DNA of 64,000 bases from Dehalococcoidia bacterium (GCA_012959765.1 DUCO01000030.1:62001-126000); one strand, 5' to 3'; counted from the first letter of the stretch, positions 51,755-63,400 are shown. The notes: generated from the letters alone by a model not told the origin. Program-made: numbers and translations.

Positions 51755-52281
51755 GGGTGGCGCAGTATGGCGGAAGACTAATGCTGGTCGAAAAGCAGGA
51801 CCAGCGGCTGGGTATGTATATGTAGCTTTCAACTCGAACCTCGTGCGTGTGGCTTGTTTATTTACTGAGCCGTAGCACACACCCTGTGAGGGTGGCATAT
51901 TCGAGAGAGTTTACGAATTGATTCAAGAGCGCGCTGCTACAGCTGGACGTGGTACACCGATTCGGTGACTGTCCTGCCGGAGAATGGAATCTCTTGACGC
52001 GCTTCTTGCCGTTGTAAGTGGCGTGCCCTATTTTGGTTCAAGTGGGCAGAAGTAGCGCTCACATTTTTGGTGTGAGCAGATATATAAATATCCGGAAGGA
52101 CGGTTACCTGGTCGGTTCGACCGGGGTTTTAATTTGTACTGGCATCAGTACTGAATGTAGGAACATATTTATGTTTCTCATCGTTTCGATCTACTCCTAT
52201 TTGTGACTAAGGGTTGGAAAAAGCACCGGATTCGTAGGTCTTCTGGACCCAACAACCTAAACTAGCATAACCCCTACAGAG

Positions 52282-52309
52282 GGCAACTAACAAATATTAG
52301 TTAGTTGCC
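52282..52309. other. Hairpin GGCAACTAAC-AAATATTA-GTTAGTTGCC
   Basis: A perfect 10-bp stem with an 8-nt AT-rich loop, isolated in non-coding DNA and without a T-run. It could be a protein-binding palindrome or part of an unknown RNA. Confidence 0.5.
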
Positions 52310-52431
52310 AGAGCGAAACGACAGCAAGGGATTCGTTACGCAGCGATGCTTGATCGCGTCCGGAATGAAAGCAAGTGGAGTCAACGTCGGGCGGTGAAAC
52401 TTCGGCGCCAAAATTCCACCTCGACAGCCTT

Positions 52432-52558
52432 CTGCCATGCTGAACTTGGTTCAGTATCCCGCTCGACAGCCATTACTTCACATTAATGGCAAACACGCTG
52501 TTGGCTAGTTCGAAACGCCCGCCTCGTCATAGACCCTGAATCAAGTCCGGGATGACAA
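52432..52558. repeat. MITE-like dispersed element, family 1, copy 5
   Basis: The left end CTGCCATGCTGAACTTGGTT and the inverted right end (52532-52558, AGACCCTGAATCAAGTCCGG then GATGAC) bound 127 bp, both arms carrying substitutions. Confidence 0.65.
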
Positions 52559-52592
52559 TAGGTCGCAAGAATCACAAGCGGCGTGAAATTCA

Positions 52593-52634
52593 CAAAAAAA
52601 GCTCCGGCTAAATCGCCAGGGCTTTTCTTATTCA
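52593..52634 (-). terminator. Terminator of the atp operon
   Basis: On the minus strand AAAAGCCCTGGC pairs with GCCGGAGCTTTT (two non-Watson-Crick positions) and is followed by a run of seven Ts, about 20 bp after atpC. Confidence 0.75.
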
Positions 52635-52654
52635 TAACTATCTACGAACCGAAG

Positions 52655-53074
52655 CTAAACAGCACCAGCACCACGCCTGCGTCGACCGAGGTTCACCCTC
52701 ACCTGCGCACGTCGCAACGAATTCATCACCCGCTCAAGATCCAAGTCAGCCGTCGTACCGGCAACACGTTCCTGAGCACGAGCCAGAGCAGCCTCGGCAC
52801 GTTCAAGGTCAATAGCGTCGTCGCGTTCAGCAGCGTCAGCAAGAACAGTAACCCGGTTGTCAGAAACCTCCAGGAACCCACCGCTCAACGCCAGTGAAAC
52901 AGAATCGCTGCCCTCATTGAATCGAAGAACTCCAGGAGCAAGCGTTGAGATCATCCGTGCGTGCGAAGGCAGCACGGTGAACTCACCGAGTCCACCCGGC
53001 GCAACAACCATGTCGACCTCGCCCGAATAGCTTTCGCCTTCGGCGGTCACAACTGCTAACTGAAGTTTGGCCAT
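52655..53074 (-). CDS. atpC: ATP synthase epsilon subunit
   Basis: A 139-aa protein from ATG 53074, the last gene of the operon. The N-terminal beta sandwich (1-85) has LQLAVVTAEGESYSGEVDMVVAPGG and LPSHARMIS, with a hydrophobic GGFLEVSDNRVTVLAD strand, and the C-terminal alpha hairpin (about 90-130) contains ERAEAALARAQERV. It links the F1 head to the c-ring and can inhibit ATP hydrolysis by extending its C-terminal helices. Length is normal. It begins 34 bp after atpD. Confidence 0.95.
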   Translation of the reverse strand: MAKLQLAVVTAEGESYSGEVDMVVAPGGLGEFTVLPSHARMISTLAPGVLRFNEGSDSVSLALSGGFLEVSDNRVTVLADAAERDDAIDLERAEAALARAQERVAGTTADLDLERVMNSLRRAQVRVNLGRRRRGAGAV

Positions 53075-53108
53075 AACTAATTGATGTCCTCTAGAAACCT
53101 AAACCGCT

Positions 53109-55464
<2,356 letters not shown>

Positions 55465-55501
55465 TTCTTGTCTCTGTTAGTTTCGCTTATAACTTCCTGG
55501 C

Positions 55502-57013
55502 TTACAGGCTCACGGTCTGCTTGAAAGCAACAACCGCTTCGTCGAGCTTCGCCTTATCGTCATCGCTCAAGTCGCCCGATTCGGCAATCGACTTCAGAAC
55601 TTCGGGCAAGTTAGCTGCGGCGTAATCGTGCCACTGCGCTTCCCAAGCCCGAACATCTGCAACCGCTACGTCTTCAAGAGCACCCTTGTCAGCGACGTAC
55701 AACACCGAAACCTGAGACTCAACCGACAACGGCGAGTTCTCATCCTGCTTCAGCAATTCAGTAAATCGTGCACCACGTTCAAGCTGTCGTCGCGTGACGG
55801 CATCGAGGTCGTCAGTACCGAACTGAGCAAACGTAACGAGCGCTGCGTACTGAGCCATCTCGGCCTTCAGTGAACCCGACACGCTCTTCATACCCTTGTT
55901 CTGAGCTGAAGATCCCACACGAGTAACCGAAATGCCCGAGTTCACTGCGGGTCGAACACCCGAGTTGAACAGGTCCGGCTCGAGGAAGAGCTGACCATCG
56001 GTAATCGAAATAACGTTAGTAGGAACATAAGCCGAAACGTCACCTGCCTGCGTCTCAATGATCGGCAGAGCTGTGATCGAACCACCACCGGCTTCCGGGT
56101 TCAGGCGAGCAGCCCGTTCCAGCAAGCGTGAGTGGAGGTAGAAGACGTCGCCGGGATACGCCTCACGACCCGGAGGTCGGCGAAGCAAAAGTGACATCTG
56201 TCGGTAAGCCCAGGCGTGCTTCGTCAGATCGTCATAAACGATCAGAACGTCTTTACCCTGCGCCATGAAAAATTCAGCAATAGCGCAGCCCGTGTAAGGA
56301 GCGAGATACTGCGTTGCCGCTGGGTCGGAAGCGTTAGCGGTAACAACAACAGTGTTGTCGAGTGCGCCGTTCTCTTCCAACCGAGTAACAACCTGAGCAA
56401 CCTTCGATGCACGCTGACCAATGGCCACGTAAACACCGATGATTCCGCTGTCCTTCTGGTTGATGAGTGCATCAATACAAACCGAAGTCTTACCGGTTGC
56501 ACGGTCACCAATCACAAGCTCTCGCTGCCCTCGGCCAACCGGAACCATTGCGTCAACGATCTTCAGACCGAACTGCACCGGTTGGTCAACCGACTGTCGA
56601 GCTCCCACACCTGGTGCGATCTTCTCAACCGGGTATGACTCGGTAGTTGCGATTGCGCCCTTGCCGTCGATCGGAACACCAAGTGAGTCAACGACTCGAC
56701 CCAACATTGCGTCTCCGACAGGAACCTCAATAATTCGACCCGTGCTGCGAACCTCGTCACCCTCTTTGATCTTGATGTAATCACCAAGAATCACGGCACC
56801 AACACTGTCCTCTTCAAGGTTCAGTGCCAGTCCAAAAATATCGCCGGGGAACTGGAGCAGTTCCGAGTACCGGACTCCTGAGAGACCGTGTATGCGAGCC
56901 GTACCGTCTGCAGCTTCAATAACGGTTCCGACATCCACCTGAGTGATGTCGCCACCGAATTCTTCTATCTGCCTCTTGATAACAGAGGCTATGTCCTGAC
57001 CTCGTACTGCCAT
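55502..57013 (-). CDS. atpA: ATP synthase alpha subunit
   Basis: A 503-aa protein from ATG 57013. It has the N-terminal crown ([20 protein letters not shown]), the Walker A motif GDRATGKTS (about 169-177), the alpha-specific [39 protein letters not shown] and the C-terminal segment [20 protein letters not shown]. Alpha subunits hold non-catalytic nucleotide sites and interleave with beta. It follows atpH with about 70 bp and precedes atpG. Length and conservation are normal. Confidence 0.98.
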   Translation of the reverse strand: MAVRGQDIASVIKRQIEEFGGDITQVDVGTVIEAADGTARIHGLSGVRYSELLQFPGDIFGLALNLEEDSVGAVILGDYIKIKEGDEVRSTGRIIEVPVGDAMLGRVVDSLGVPIDGKGAIATTESYPVEKIAPGVGARQSVDQPVQFGLKIVDAMVPVGRGQRELVIGDRATGKTSVCIDALINQKDSGIIGVYVAIGQRASKVAQVVTRLEENGALDNTVVVTANASDPAATQYLAPYTGCAIAEFFMAQGKDVLIVYDDLTKHAWAYRQMSLLLRRPPGREAYPGDVFYLHSRLLERAARLNPEAGGGSITALPIIETQAGDVSAYVPTNVISITDGQLFLEPDLFNSGVRPAVNSGISVTRVGSSAQNKGMKSVSGSLKAEMAQYAALVTFAQFGTDDLDAVTRRQLERGARFTELLKQDENSPLSVESQVSVLYVADKGALEDVAVADVRAWEAQWHDYAAANLPEVLKSIAESGDLSDDDKAKLDEAVVAFKQTVSL

Positions 57014-57081
57014 TGGACTCTCTCTCCGGGTGAAACCCGTCTTGTTGCTCTACTGGCCTGATCGATCGGCCGTTTTAATGA

Positions 57082-57618
57082 CTAATCGACTGGCCGCTCG
57101 GCCAACGAATCACGCATCGCCCGTAACTGTGTGCGTGTGCTCCCATCAATCAGGCGATCGCCGACTTTCGCCACGACTCCCCCAATTATTTCGGAATCCA
57201 CGCTCTCAGTAACTACTACTTCACTACGTCCCACCAACTTCGCCAACCCTGCGGCTATTTGGGCACGCTGGGAGTCGTCTAGTGGAACTGCCGTAACAAC
57301 CTCGGCTCTTGCGATACCGTGCTGTTCATCGGACATTTCATTGAATACACGGAACATGTCCGCGAACTTCGAAATGTCACGGTTCACCGTCATCAGGTTC
57401 ACCGTGTTTCGTACTAACACGTCAATATCCGAAAGAAGCTTGCCGATGCCGTCTAGCTTTGCGCTATCCGTCACCTGCGGGGCATCCAAGAATTCCAGCA
57501 CATCGGAATCGCCAAGAACATCAGTCACTCGCGCCAGGTCTTCCGACCAACGATCGAGGTTGTTTTCTTTTGCGAGCTCGAAAGCTGCCTGTGCGTATCT
57601 TCGTCCGGTTGCTGCCAT
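57082..57618 (-). CDS. atpH: ATP synthase delta subunit
   Basis: A 178-aa protein from ATG 57618. It begins ATGRRYAQAAFELAKENNLD and contains LSDIDVLVRNTVNLM and, near the C-terminus, IIGGVVAKVGDRLIDGSTRTQL followed by MRDSLAERPVD, the signature of OSCP/delta subunits (IIGGI..RIGd.viDgSvr..L). It joins the peripheral stalk (b subunit) to the F1 head. It lies 36 bp downstream of atpF. Confidence 0.94.
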   Translation of the reverse strand: MAATGRRYAQAAFELAKENNLDRWSEDLARVTDVLGDSDVLEFLDAPQVTDSAKLDGIGKLLSDIDVLVRNTVNLMTVNRDISKFADMFRVFNEMSDEQHGIARAEVVTAVPLDDSQRAQIAAGLAKLVGRSEVVVTESVDSEIIGGVVAKVGDRLIDGSTRTQLRAMRDSLAERPVD

Positions 57619-57654
57619 TGCTAAATCAGAGTCTCCGCTAATAAAGCGAACCCT

Positions 57655-58155
57655 CTAGTTCTTCCTCTCGCTCAGTCCTTCTTCCAAAACCTTGTCTATA
57701 AGGCTGGAGTGCGACTTCGCATCAAGTGATCCTTCAACGATTTTCTCTGCTGCTGCAATTGCAAGACCCGCAAATTCCTTGCGAACCTCTTCCACAGCGG
57801 CATCCTTCTCGCGACCGATTTCGGTCCTTGCACGTTCGAGCATCGTTTCGACCTCTTCTCGTGCACGTCCCTGCTCTTGCTCACGAAGCCTAGCTGCGGC
57901 ATCCCGTGCCTCGGCAATTACCTTCTGACCCTCTATTCGGGCTGAAGCGATTTCCGCCTCAACCTTCTCGGCTGAAGATGCTGCTTCGAGGCTCGCTGTC
58001 TCAGCAGCTTCCAGACTTGCCTTGATCTTCTCTGCACGGCTGTCGAGCATGCCCATTATTGGGCCGTACGCCAGCTTGTACAGTGCGAAGAACAGGATCA
58101 GGAAGCTGACTAACTGAGTTAGCAGCTGCTGAAGTGTTATTCCTAACGCATCCAT
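57655..58155 (-). CDS. atpF: ATP synthase b subunit
   Basis: A 166-aa protein from ATG 58155 with AAGGAAACG upstream. One N-terminal TM helix (LTQLVSFLILFFALYKLAYGPI) is followed by a long charged alpha-helical dimerisation region (RAEKIKASLEAAETASLEAA, ARDAAARLREQEQGRAREEV) and a C-terminal helix that binds delta. It forms the peripheral stalk of Fo. Length is normal for a single b gene; no b' homologue is present. It lies between atpE and atpH in the operon. Confidence 0.94.
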   Translation of the reverse strand: MDALGITLQQLLTQLVSFLILFFALYKLAYGPIMGMLDSRAEKIKASLEAAETASLEAASSAEKVEAEIASARIEGQKVIAEARDAAARLREQEQGRAREEVETMLERARTEIGREKDAAVEEVRKEFAGLAIAAAEKIVEGSLDAKSHSSLIDKVLEEGLSERKN

Positions 58156-58243
58156 GTTCGTTTCCTTCTACCGGGCCGCTACTGGCTTGTGAAAACTCAG
58201 GCGTTAGCCGTTGTAGTCACGAGCCATGCGGTGACCGATTGCT

Positions 58244-58471
<228 letters not shown>

Positions 58472-58566
58472 CTAATTTCTCCTAGTAACTTCGATCTTTG
58501 CGTCGGTGGCCGTTCACGACAATTATTCAAACCGCCCACCACGCCTTCATTTAAGAGGATCCTGTT

Positions 58567-59850
58567 TTAGTGATCCTCCGCGTGGCTGTCGTGATCACCG
58601 TGACTCGCGACTGCCATGACGCCAAATACAAGTGTGAGCATTGCAAAGATGTACGCCTGGATAACGCCCACAAACAATTCCAGACCCATGAACGGAATGA
58701 TTCCGATCAGCGGCAGCAAGAATGCCATCGCTATCAACAATATTTCACCAGCAAACATGTTTCCGAATAGCCGGAAAGCAAAACTGATGGTTCGAGTGAT
58801 TTCACCGAATCCCTCAAGTAGCCCAATGAACGTTGCGATAGGACCCTTCGTAATCGGGTTGACCAGGAACTTGCCCGAGTAACCCTTGAAGCCCAGCGCC
58901 TTGAAACCCCAGAGCTGAACCGTGACCATGGCTACGAGCGCAATTGCAAGTGTGGTGTTGATATCGGTGCTTGCGCCACGCAGGTAAGGAATAAGGAGGC
59001 CGGCTGTTTGACCTGTGAAGTCGTAGGTCTTTGCGTTAGATTCGCCTTCGTTGTAAATGAACGATGACTTGACCACGCCGGCTTCAATGTCTTGGTGGAT
59101 GTTTTCGAGTGCTTCGAGGTGAGAAAGGTCATCGCCGTGCTCGACCGCTTCCTCGATGTGGTGAAGATCATCTGAGATGAACGAAATTATCTTGTTCAGC
59201 GGTACTCGAGCCTGTTCGCCGCGACCCAGCGGAACGATAGCGCCATCGAAGGCTACAAATGGCTCGGTGCCGTGCTCTTCTAAGAGGTGCACCAGAGCGA
59301 GGGCTTCGACTTGTTCATCACTGTAATCAGGATGATCGGCGTGTACTTCTTCTTCGATAGATTCAGCGTGGTGTTGTACCCACTGTTCGATCGACTCGAT
59401 TTTGCCAATCGAACCAACACCGGGAAGAATTCCAACCCAGTTGATGATCATTACAACGAGGAAGATCGTGGTGATAAGAAGTAGGAACCGTCGACCTGCC
59501 TTGGGAGTTCCACCAGCAACACCGTCAACAGTGTTTGAGAAGAACTCGTAGATCATCTCCATCAGGTTCTGCCAACCGGATGGAACGTCTTTAGGCTTTC
59601 GGCCAGCTCGCCACGCTACGAATAGAAGTGCGAGGCCACCGACCCAGAACATGATCGTCGAGTTAAGGAGAGGATATCCGCCGATAGAGGCGACCTGTTC
59701 GGCCGGGACGGAAATGAATGGAATCGGTCCGCCCAAAAAGCCCAAACCGAAAGATGCACCGAGTGCTCCTCCGGCCACGGAGACCAGAAGCACCGCAACA
59801 GCGGCGATGGCGATTACAAGTAGTTTGGGATTAGAAAGGAGCTTTCCCAA
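58567..59850 (-). CDS. atpB: ATP synthase a subunit with a large acidic insertion
   Basis: A 427-aa protein from TTG 59850, some 130-170 residues longer than typical a subunits. The first 150 residues carry three hydrophobic helices and IFLVVMIINWVGILPGVGSI, which is the expected LLPG loop. From about 151 to 287 there is an acidic, soluble-looking insertion (IEEEVHADHPDYSDEQVEAL, HIEEAVEHGDDLSHLEALEN). The frame then returns to LIPYLRGASTDINTTLAIAL and the conserved C-terminal part with FRLFGNMFAGEILL. The insertion falls in the loop before the helix that normally follows LLPG. It may be a lineage-specific domain on the periplasmic or cytoplasmic face. It starts the atp operon after the small AtpI-like gene. 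Confidence 0.93.
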   Translation of the reverse strand: MGKLLSNPKLLVIAIAAVAVLLVSVAGGALGASFGLGFLGGPIPFISVPAEQVASIGGYPLLNSTIMFWVGGLALLFVAWRAGRKPKDVPSGWQNLMEMIYEFFSNTVDGVAGGTPKAGRRFLLLITTIFLVVMIINWVGILPGVGSIGKIESIEQWVQHHAESIEEEVHADHPDYSDEQVEALALVHLLEEHGTEPFVAFDGAIVPLGRGEQARVPLNKIISFISDDLHHIEEAVEHGDDLSHLEALENIHQDIEAGVVKSSFIYNEGESNAKTYDFTGQTAGLLIPYLRGASTDINTTLAIALVAMVTVQLWGFKALGFKGYSGKFLVNPITKGPIATFIGLLEGFGEITRTISFAFRLFGNMFAGEILLIAMAFLLPLIGIIPFMGLELFVGVIQAYIFAMLTLVFGVMAVASHGDHDSHAEDH

Positions 59851-59889
59851 TCGTTGTATACCTGATTCTCTTTCGTTCTCTGTTGGCTG

Positions 59890-60183
59890 TTACCGCCCTC
59901 TTCGTATCGCGCTGAGAAGTCGGATCATGCCAACGAATGCCGTCAGCACGCCCAACACCAGCCCTAATAATGTGAGGACAGGAGCCGTATCAAATTGTCG
60001 ATCGAGCCAATACCCGCCGTAGGCTCCAAGGGCGATGGCGATACCGACAAACCAGCCGATTCCGCCCACTCTCCCCAGCAACACAATGGTTGCGGGCCAG
60101 CCACTCTTCGCACGTTCTGTGGAACCACGTGATGAACTTCCGTTTTCGCTGTCGTTATTTAGCGATTCTGGTTCGTCCGGCAC
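59890..60183 (-). CDS. AtpZ/AtpI-like small membrane protein
   Basis: A 97-aa protein from GTG 60183, seven nt after AGGGG; TTG 60189 is an alternative. The first 30 residues are polar, then two TM helices follow: VGGIGWFVGIAIALGAYGGYWLD and TLLGLVLGVLTAFVGMIRLL, with RQFDT in the loop. This is the AtpZ/AtpI pattern of small proteins placed before atp operons that help assemble the c-ring or support Mg uptake. It precedes atpB on the same strand, separated by about 40 bp, so it is probably the first gene of the operon. Confidence 0.8.
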   Translation of the reverse strand: MPDEPESLNNDSENGSSSRGSTERAKSGWPATIVLLGRVGGIGWFVGIAIALGAYGGYWLDRQFDTAPVLTLLGLVLGVLTAFVGMIRLLSAIRRGR

Positions 60184-60423
60184 AGGCAATCCCCTGCTCT
60201 AAATGACCGATTGTGCATGCTATCACGAACCCTTCAAAATCAAAACGGGAATTCCACGTAACAGGCTCATTTCGCAAACCACTTTGCCCGGCCAACAGGC
60301 AACCCGACCAACCCTGCGACACTGAAACAATCTTGAAACAAGACTTAACACGGGCTTTAAGAGAAAAAAACCGCTTATCACGAGGCTCATATTCGACCAA
60401 CCGCATCGCGCCATTTGGGCCGA

Positions 60424-61041
60424 TCAGCTACCCGCCACAGGCTCGTCACCACCAGGTTTCCCGCCTTCGGGATGATCGTCATGACCACTTGGTGTATCCA
60501 TATCGCCAAGATCAAGCGACTCGATAAAGTCGGTGAACGCCGAAAGTTTCTCGCGCTCTTCATCACCAATCGGGCCGCCCACCTTACTCGTCGGAGTCGC
60601 GCCCGCTGCATCATCTCCAACTGTAGCCAGCCCGCTCTCTTTATCCAGGCGAACTCCACACTTCTCCATAACTTCAGGAGCAGCGAATATCTGAACGCTA
60701 GCTCGAACAGCAAGTGCTAGAGCATCGGAAGGGCGTGCATCGATCTCGACCGTCTTGTCACCCTGCCTAACAACAATAGTTGCGTAGTAGGTGTCGTTCT
60801 CCATGCTCGAAACAACAATGTGATCAATCACACCGCCAAGATCTTTAATGGAGTTGTGCAACAGGTCGTGCGTTAAAGGACGCGGAACCGAAACCTCTTG
60901 CAGGCGAACGGCAATCGCATCGGCTTCGGGTGGCCCAATCCAGATCGGAAGATAACGGCCGGCATCCTTCTGCTTCAAAATCACGACGCGCTGATGGTTA
61001 AGCAAGCTAACCCGAATGCTATCTATTACAAGCTCCATCAT
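60424..61041 (-). CDS. Bifunctional nuclease (DUF151) domain protein
   Basis: About 205 aa from ATG 61041 (MMELVIDSIRVSLLNHQRV). The first 135 residues form the DUF151 fold: VVILKQKDAGRYLPIWIGPPEADAIAVRLQ, HDLLHNSIKDLGGVIDHI and EIDARPSDALALAVRASVQIF are its key strands. The C-terminal 60 residues are charged and disordered-looking, with a short helix EEREKLSAFTDFIESLDLG typical of the family tail. The family was named for DNase/RNase activity reported for some plant and bacterial members. It lies upstream of the atp operon on the same strand, with about 240 bp between. Confidence 0.9.
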   Translation of the reverse strand: MMELVIDSIRVSLLNHQRVVILKQKDAGRYLPIWIGPPEADAIAVRLQEVSVPRPLTHDLLHNSIKDLGGVIDHIVVSSMENDTYYATIVVRQGDKTVEIDARPSDALALAVRASVQIFAAPEVMEKCGVRLDKESGLATVGDDAAGATPTSKVGGPIGDEEREKLSAFTDFIESLDLGDMDTPSGHDDHPEGGKPGGDEPVAGS

Positions 61042-61156
61042 TTTGAGAGCCCCCATTCTTGCGCCAGTTCAACCGTCCGTTATTAACAGGCCTATTCCTA
61101 AGTACGCCCAAGGTTACACCGAGTACATCTTCACCGAGCAGTCGAAACGTCACTCA

Positions 61157-61432
61157 TCAAGAAGATTCTGCAGGTGATTCCAGCTCATCGGCAGTATCGG
61201 CAGTGCCGACATTTTCTTCAACATCACCCGATTGCGAGCCTGCAGCCGCTGCGATACGAGATACCGTCCTGCGCTCTGCGTCTCGCCGGCTCAGCATTAT
61301 CCGGCGTTCGCACTTCAAACACTTCAGTCTGATGTCAGCACCAATGCGATAAACCTCCCACTCGCTGCCACCACATGGATGTGTACGTTTAAGGGTTATA
61401 CGGTCGCCAACGTTAAAAGGAGTTCCCGACAT
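61157..61432 (-). CDS. DUF951 family zinc-site protein
   Basis: A 91-aa protein from ATG 61432. The family pattern is clear: VGDRITLKRTHPCGGSEWEV, then RIGADIRLKCLKCERRIML and SRRDAERRTV, a compact fold with one HPCG and one CxxC pair that likely binds zinc. The last 30 residues are Asp/Glu/Ser/Ala-rich and disordered. DUF951 proteins are small and of unknown function, often near translation or cell-division genes. It lies between DUF151 and pyrF on the same strand. Confidence 0.9.
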   Translation of the reverse strand: MSGTPFNVGDRITLKRTHPCGGSEWEVYRIGADIRLKCLKCERRIMLSRRDAERRTVSRIAAAAGSQSGDVEENVGTADTADELESPAESS

Positions 61433-61463
61433 TCTTGCTGTGCCCTGTCTGCGATTACTCGGA

Positions 61464-62309
61464 CTACTCGAGTGTTACCGATTGCGAGTCAATACGGTTC
61501 GAATCGAGTGCTTCGTTTAGCTGGTCCCGCAGCAGCCTGGCAGCCTTTTGGGCTTCAGCATCGAAATCTTCAGGATTCCTCGATGCGTAGATGATCCCAC
61601 GAGACGAGTTCACCAAGAACCCGCCACCGCGATCGTTCGCACCTGCTCGAGCCGTATCTTCGGCTACACCACCCTGAGCACCGACACCCGGTATAAGGAA
61701 GTGAGGCTCGGGGTGCCTCGCCCTAAGTGCCCGCAAATCGTCGGGATAAGTAGCGCCCACAACCAGACCAACGTTTTCCGATCCGGCCCAGCGATCTGCC
61801 ATATCGGCCACCCGGTCAAACACCTGGGTTCTGCCCTCGGTGCGATCCACAACCAGATCCTGAATATCGCGTGAAGTCGGGTTCGACGTTCGACAGACTA
61901 TGTATACGCCTCGACCCGGATACTGCAGAAACGGCTCAATCGAATCGGCGCCCTGATAGGCGTAGACCGTCGCAATGTCCACATCCCAAACCTCGAACAT
62001 GGCCGTTGCGTATGCGGTCGCGGTTGTCGAAATATCACCACGCTTTCCATCGCCAACAATCACATGATCGGGAGCAACGTCTCGAATGTGCTGGATGGTC
62101 TTTTCGAGAATCCGAAAACCTTCAATGCCCATCGCTTCGTAGTAAGCAAGCTGGGGTTTGAAAGCAGAAACAAAATCTTTGGTGGCATCGACGATCGCGC
62201 AGTTGAATGCCAGAACATCGCCGATGGGCACACGTTCAGGTGTTGGGTCCAGACCCACACAAACGTAACTACTCATCTTCGCTGCCGCTGTATCCAGCCT
62301 CTCGAACAT
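61464..62309 (-). CDS. pyrF: Orotidine 5'-phosphate decarboxylase (type 2, PyrF)
   Basis: About 281 aa from ATG 62309 (upstream in-frame starts up to 62330 add up to 7 residues). It shows the type-2 OMP decarboxylase pattern: CVGLDPTPERVP at the N-terminus, AFKPQLAYYEAMGIEGFRIL, VIVGDGKRGDIS (catalytic Lys and Asp pair), AVYAYQGADSIEPFLQYPGRGVYIV-like strands and the C-terminal LVNSSRGIIYAS. It converts OMP to UMP in pyrimidine biosynthesis. The longer length (about 280 aa) is normal for this subfamily. No other pyr genes are nearby. Confidence 0.95.
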   Translation of the reverse strand: MFERLDTAAAKMSSYVCVGLDPTPERVPIGDVLAFNCAIVDATKDFVSAFKPQLAYYEAMGIEGFRILEKTIQHIRDVAPDHVIVGDGKRGDISTTATAYATAMFEVWDVDIATVYAYQGADSIEPFLQYPGRGVYIVCRTSNPTSRDIQDLVVDRTEGRTQVFDRVADMADRWAGSENVGLVVGATYPDDLRALRARHPEPHFLIPGVGAQGGVAEDTARAGANDRGGGFLVNSSRGIIYASRNPEDFDAEAQKAARLLRDQLNEALDSNRIDSQSVTLE

Positions 62310-62427
62310 CGTCTCCACATGCGCCTCCAAAAGCTTTAGTCTGTGTTTACGCCATCAGGCGAATTTTGCTATCAAAATTATCGCACATCCGGGCTATTAG
62401 TTGCCTCGATTACCAGCAACCGGGCAA

Positions 62428-62458
62428 TTGTCATGCTGAATTTATTTCAGTATCTTTC
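62428..62458. repeat. Solo terminal repeat of family 1
   Basis: TTGTCATGCTGAATTTATTT CAGTATCTTT is one arm of the MITE-like family without a recognisable partner; repeat family 2 begins 10 bp downstream. Confidence 0.55.
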
Positions 62459-62467
62459 TCTTCGTTT

Positions 62468-62544
62468 GCTCCGGGCGTCGTAGGACGACTTGGTCGCCGC
62501 TGCAATCCACCCTCCCTCAATCCCTCCCGAAGGAGGGAGGCAGG
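62468..62544 (+). repeat. Dispersed repeat family 2, copy 4
   Basis: GCTCCGGGCGTCGT, CGACTTGGTCGCCGC and the closing CCCTCCCTCAATCCCTCCCGA with AGGAGGGAGGCAGG hairpin. It overlaps the probable leader of the glycosylase gene that starts at 62559. Confidence 0.6.
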
Positions 62545-62558
62545 ACCAACCACCCAGC

Positions 62559-63257
62559 ATGCCAACCAACCCCACAACAACCGATCTCCTCGAAATCTAC
62601 GACCGCCTCCTCGCCAAAACAGGCCCACGAAACTGGTGGCCGGTTAAATACGACTCAGGAACCCGCGCCAACTTTGAAATAGTCGCCGGAGCAATCCTCG
62701 TCCAGAACACCACATGGAAGAATGCCGAACGCGCTCTGGCGAACCTGCACAAAGCAAATATCTGGGGATACACGGCGGTGCACGAAGCTCCCGACAGCGA
62801 TCTGGTCGAAGCCATCCGATCATCCGGCTACTACAACACCAAAACAACAAAGCTCAAAGCTTTCGCGAAAGTGATGATCGACGAATACAGCGGTTACGAT
62901 GCAAACCTGTTCGCCTACGAACTACCCGAGCTAAGAACACGCCTGATCAGGATCTACGGAATCGGCGAAGAAACAGCCGACGACATCATCCTCTACGCAG
63001 CGAAAAAACCGAGCTTCGTTATGGATAGCTACACCCGCCGCATCGTCGACCGACTCGGCTGGAAGGTCAAAGGAAACAAGTATGCTGACTACCAGCACCT
63101 GTTCGAGTCGAAGCTCGACACCGATGTCGAAATGTGGGGCGAATTCCACGCCCAACTCGACGGCCACGCAGCCCGAACCTGCCGCAAGTTAAACCCGCTC
63201 TGCAGCGAATGTGTCCTGCTCGATCTCTGCCCGACCGGACAAAAAGTCATCGGCTGA
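62559..63257 (+). CDS. Endonuclease III-like HhH-GPD DNA glycosylase with [4Fe-4S] cluster
   Basis: A 232-aa protein from ATG 62559. It contains the helix-hairpin-helix IRIYGIGEETADDIILYAAK, the catalytic Asp in FVMDSYTRR (Asp156), and CRKLNPLCSECVLLDLCP (C-x6-C-x2-C-x5-C) for the iron-sulphur cluster. In EndoIII the HhH loop carries a catalytic Lys 18 residues before the Asp; here Glu138 sits there, so the enzyme is probably a monofunctional glycosylase of the MagIII type rather than an AP lyase. It would remove alkylated or oxidised bases. Its leader contains repeat family 2. Confidence 0.9.
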   Translation: MPTNPTTTDLLEIYDRLLAKTGPRNWWPVKYDSGTRANFEIVAGAILVQNTTWKNAERALANLHKANIWGYTAVHEAPDSDLVEAIRSSGYYNTKTTKLKAFAKVMIDEYSGYDANLFAYELPELRTRLIRIYGIGEETADDIILYAAKKPSFVMDSYTRRIVDRLGWKVKGNKYADYQHLFESKLDTDVEMWGEFHAQLDGHAARTCRKLNPLCSECVLLDLCPTGQKVIG

Positions 63258-63372
63258 CAAAGACGCGCGCCCCTCTTCTGTCATTGCGAGGAGGAACGAC
63301 GTGGCAATAGCGGTCAATGAGTCACGAGTATTCGATTCAGCCAGGGGTGCGCGCGGCAAAAAGGGTGAAAAA

Positions 63373-63400
63373 GATACTGAAATAAATTCAGCATGACAGG
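63373..63400. repeat. Solo terminal repeat of family 1 (inverted)
   Basis: GATACTGAAATAAATTCAGC then ATGACAGG is one arm of family 1 in inverted orientation, without a partner. Just upstream lies TTGCGAGGAGGAACGACGTG (63286-63305), resembling a repeat common in many bacterial genomes. Confidence 0.55.

Larger units (their letters stand above)
51755..52592. other. Long intergenic region, about 840 bp
   Basis: No coding gene that I can support. It contains the hairpin at 52282-52309, a MITE-like copy at 52432-52558 and several short AT-rich stretches. It may hold the LuxR promoter and an uncharacterised transcript, but no RNA family was recognised. Confidence 0.4.

Noticed and set aside
52018-52206. 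A 62-codon plus-strand reading in the long gap before the atp operon.
   Set aside because: No ribosome binding site, no recognisable motif and low protein-like character; length is within chance expectation.
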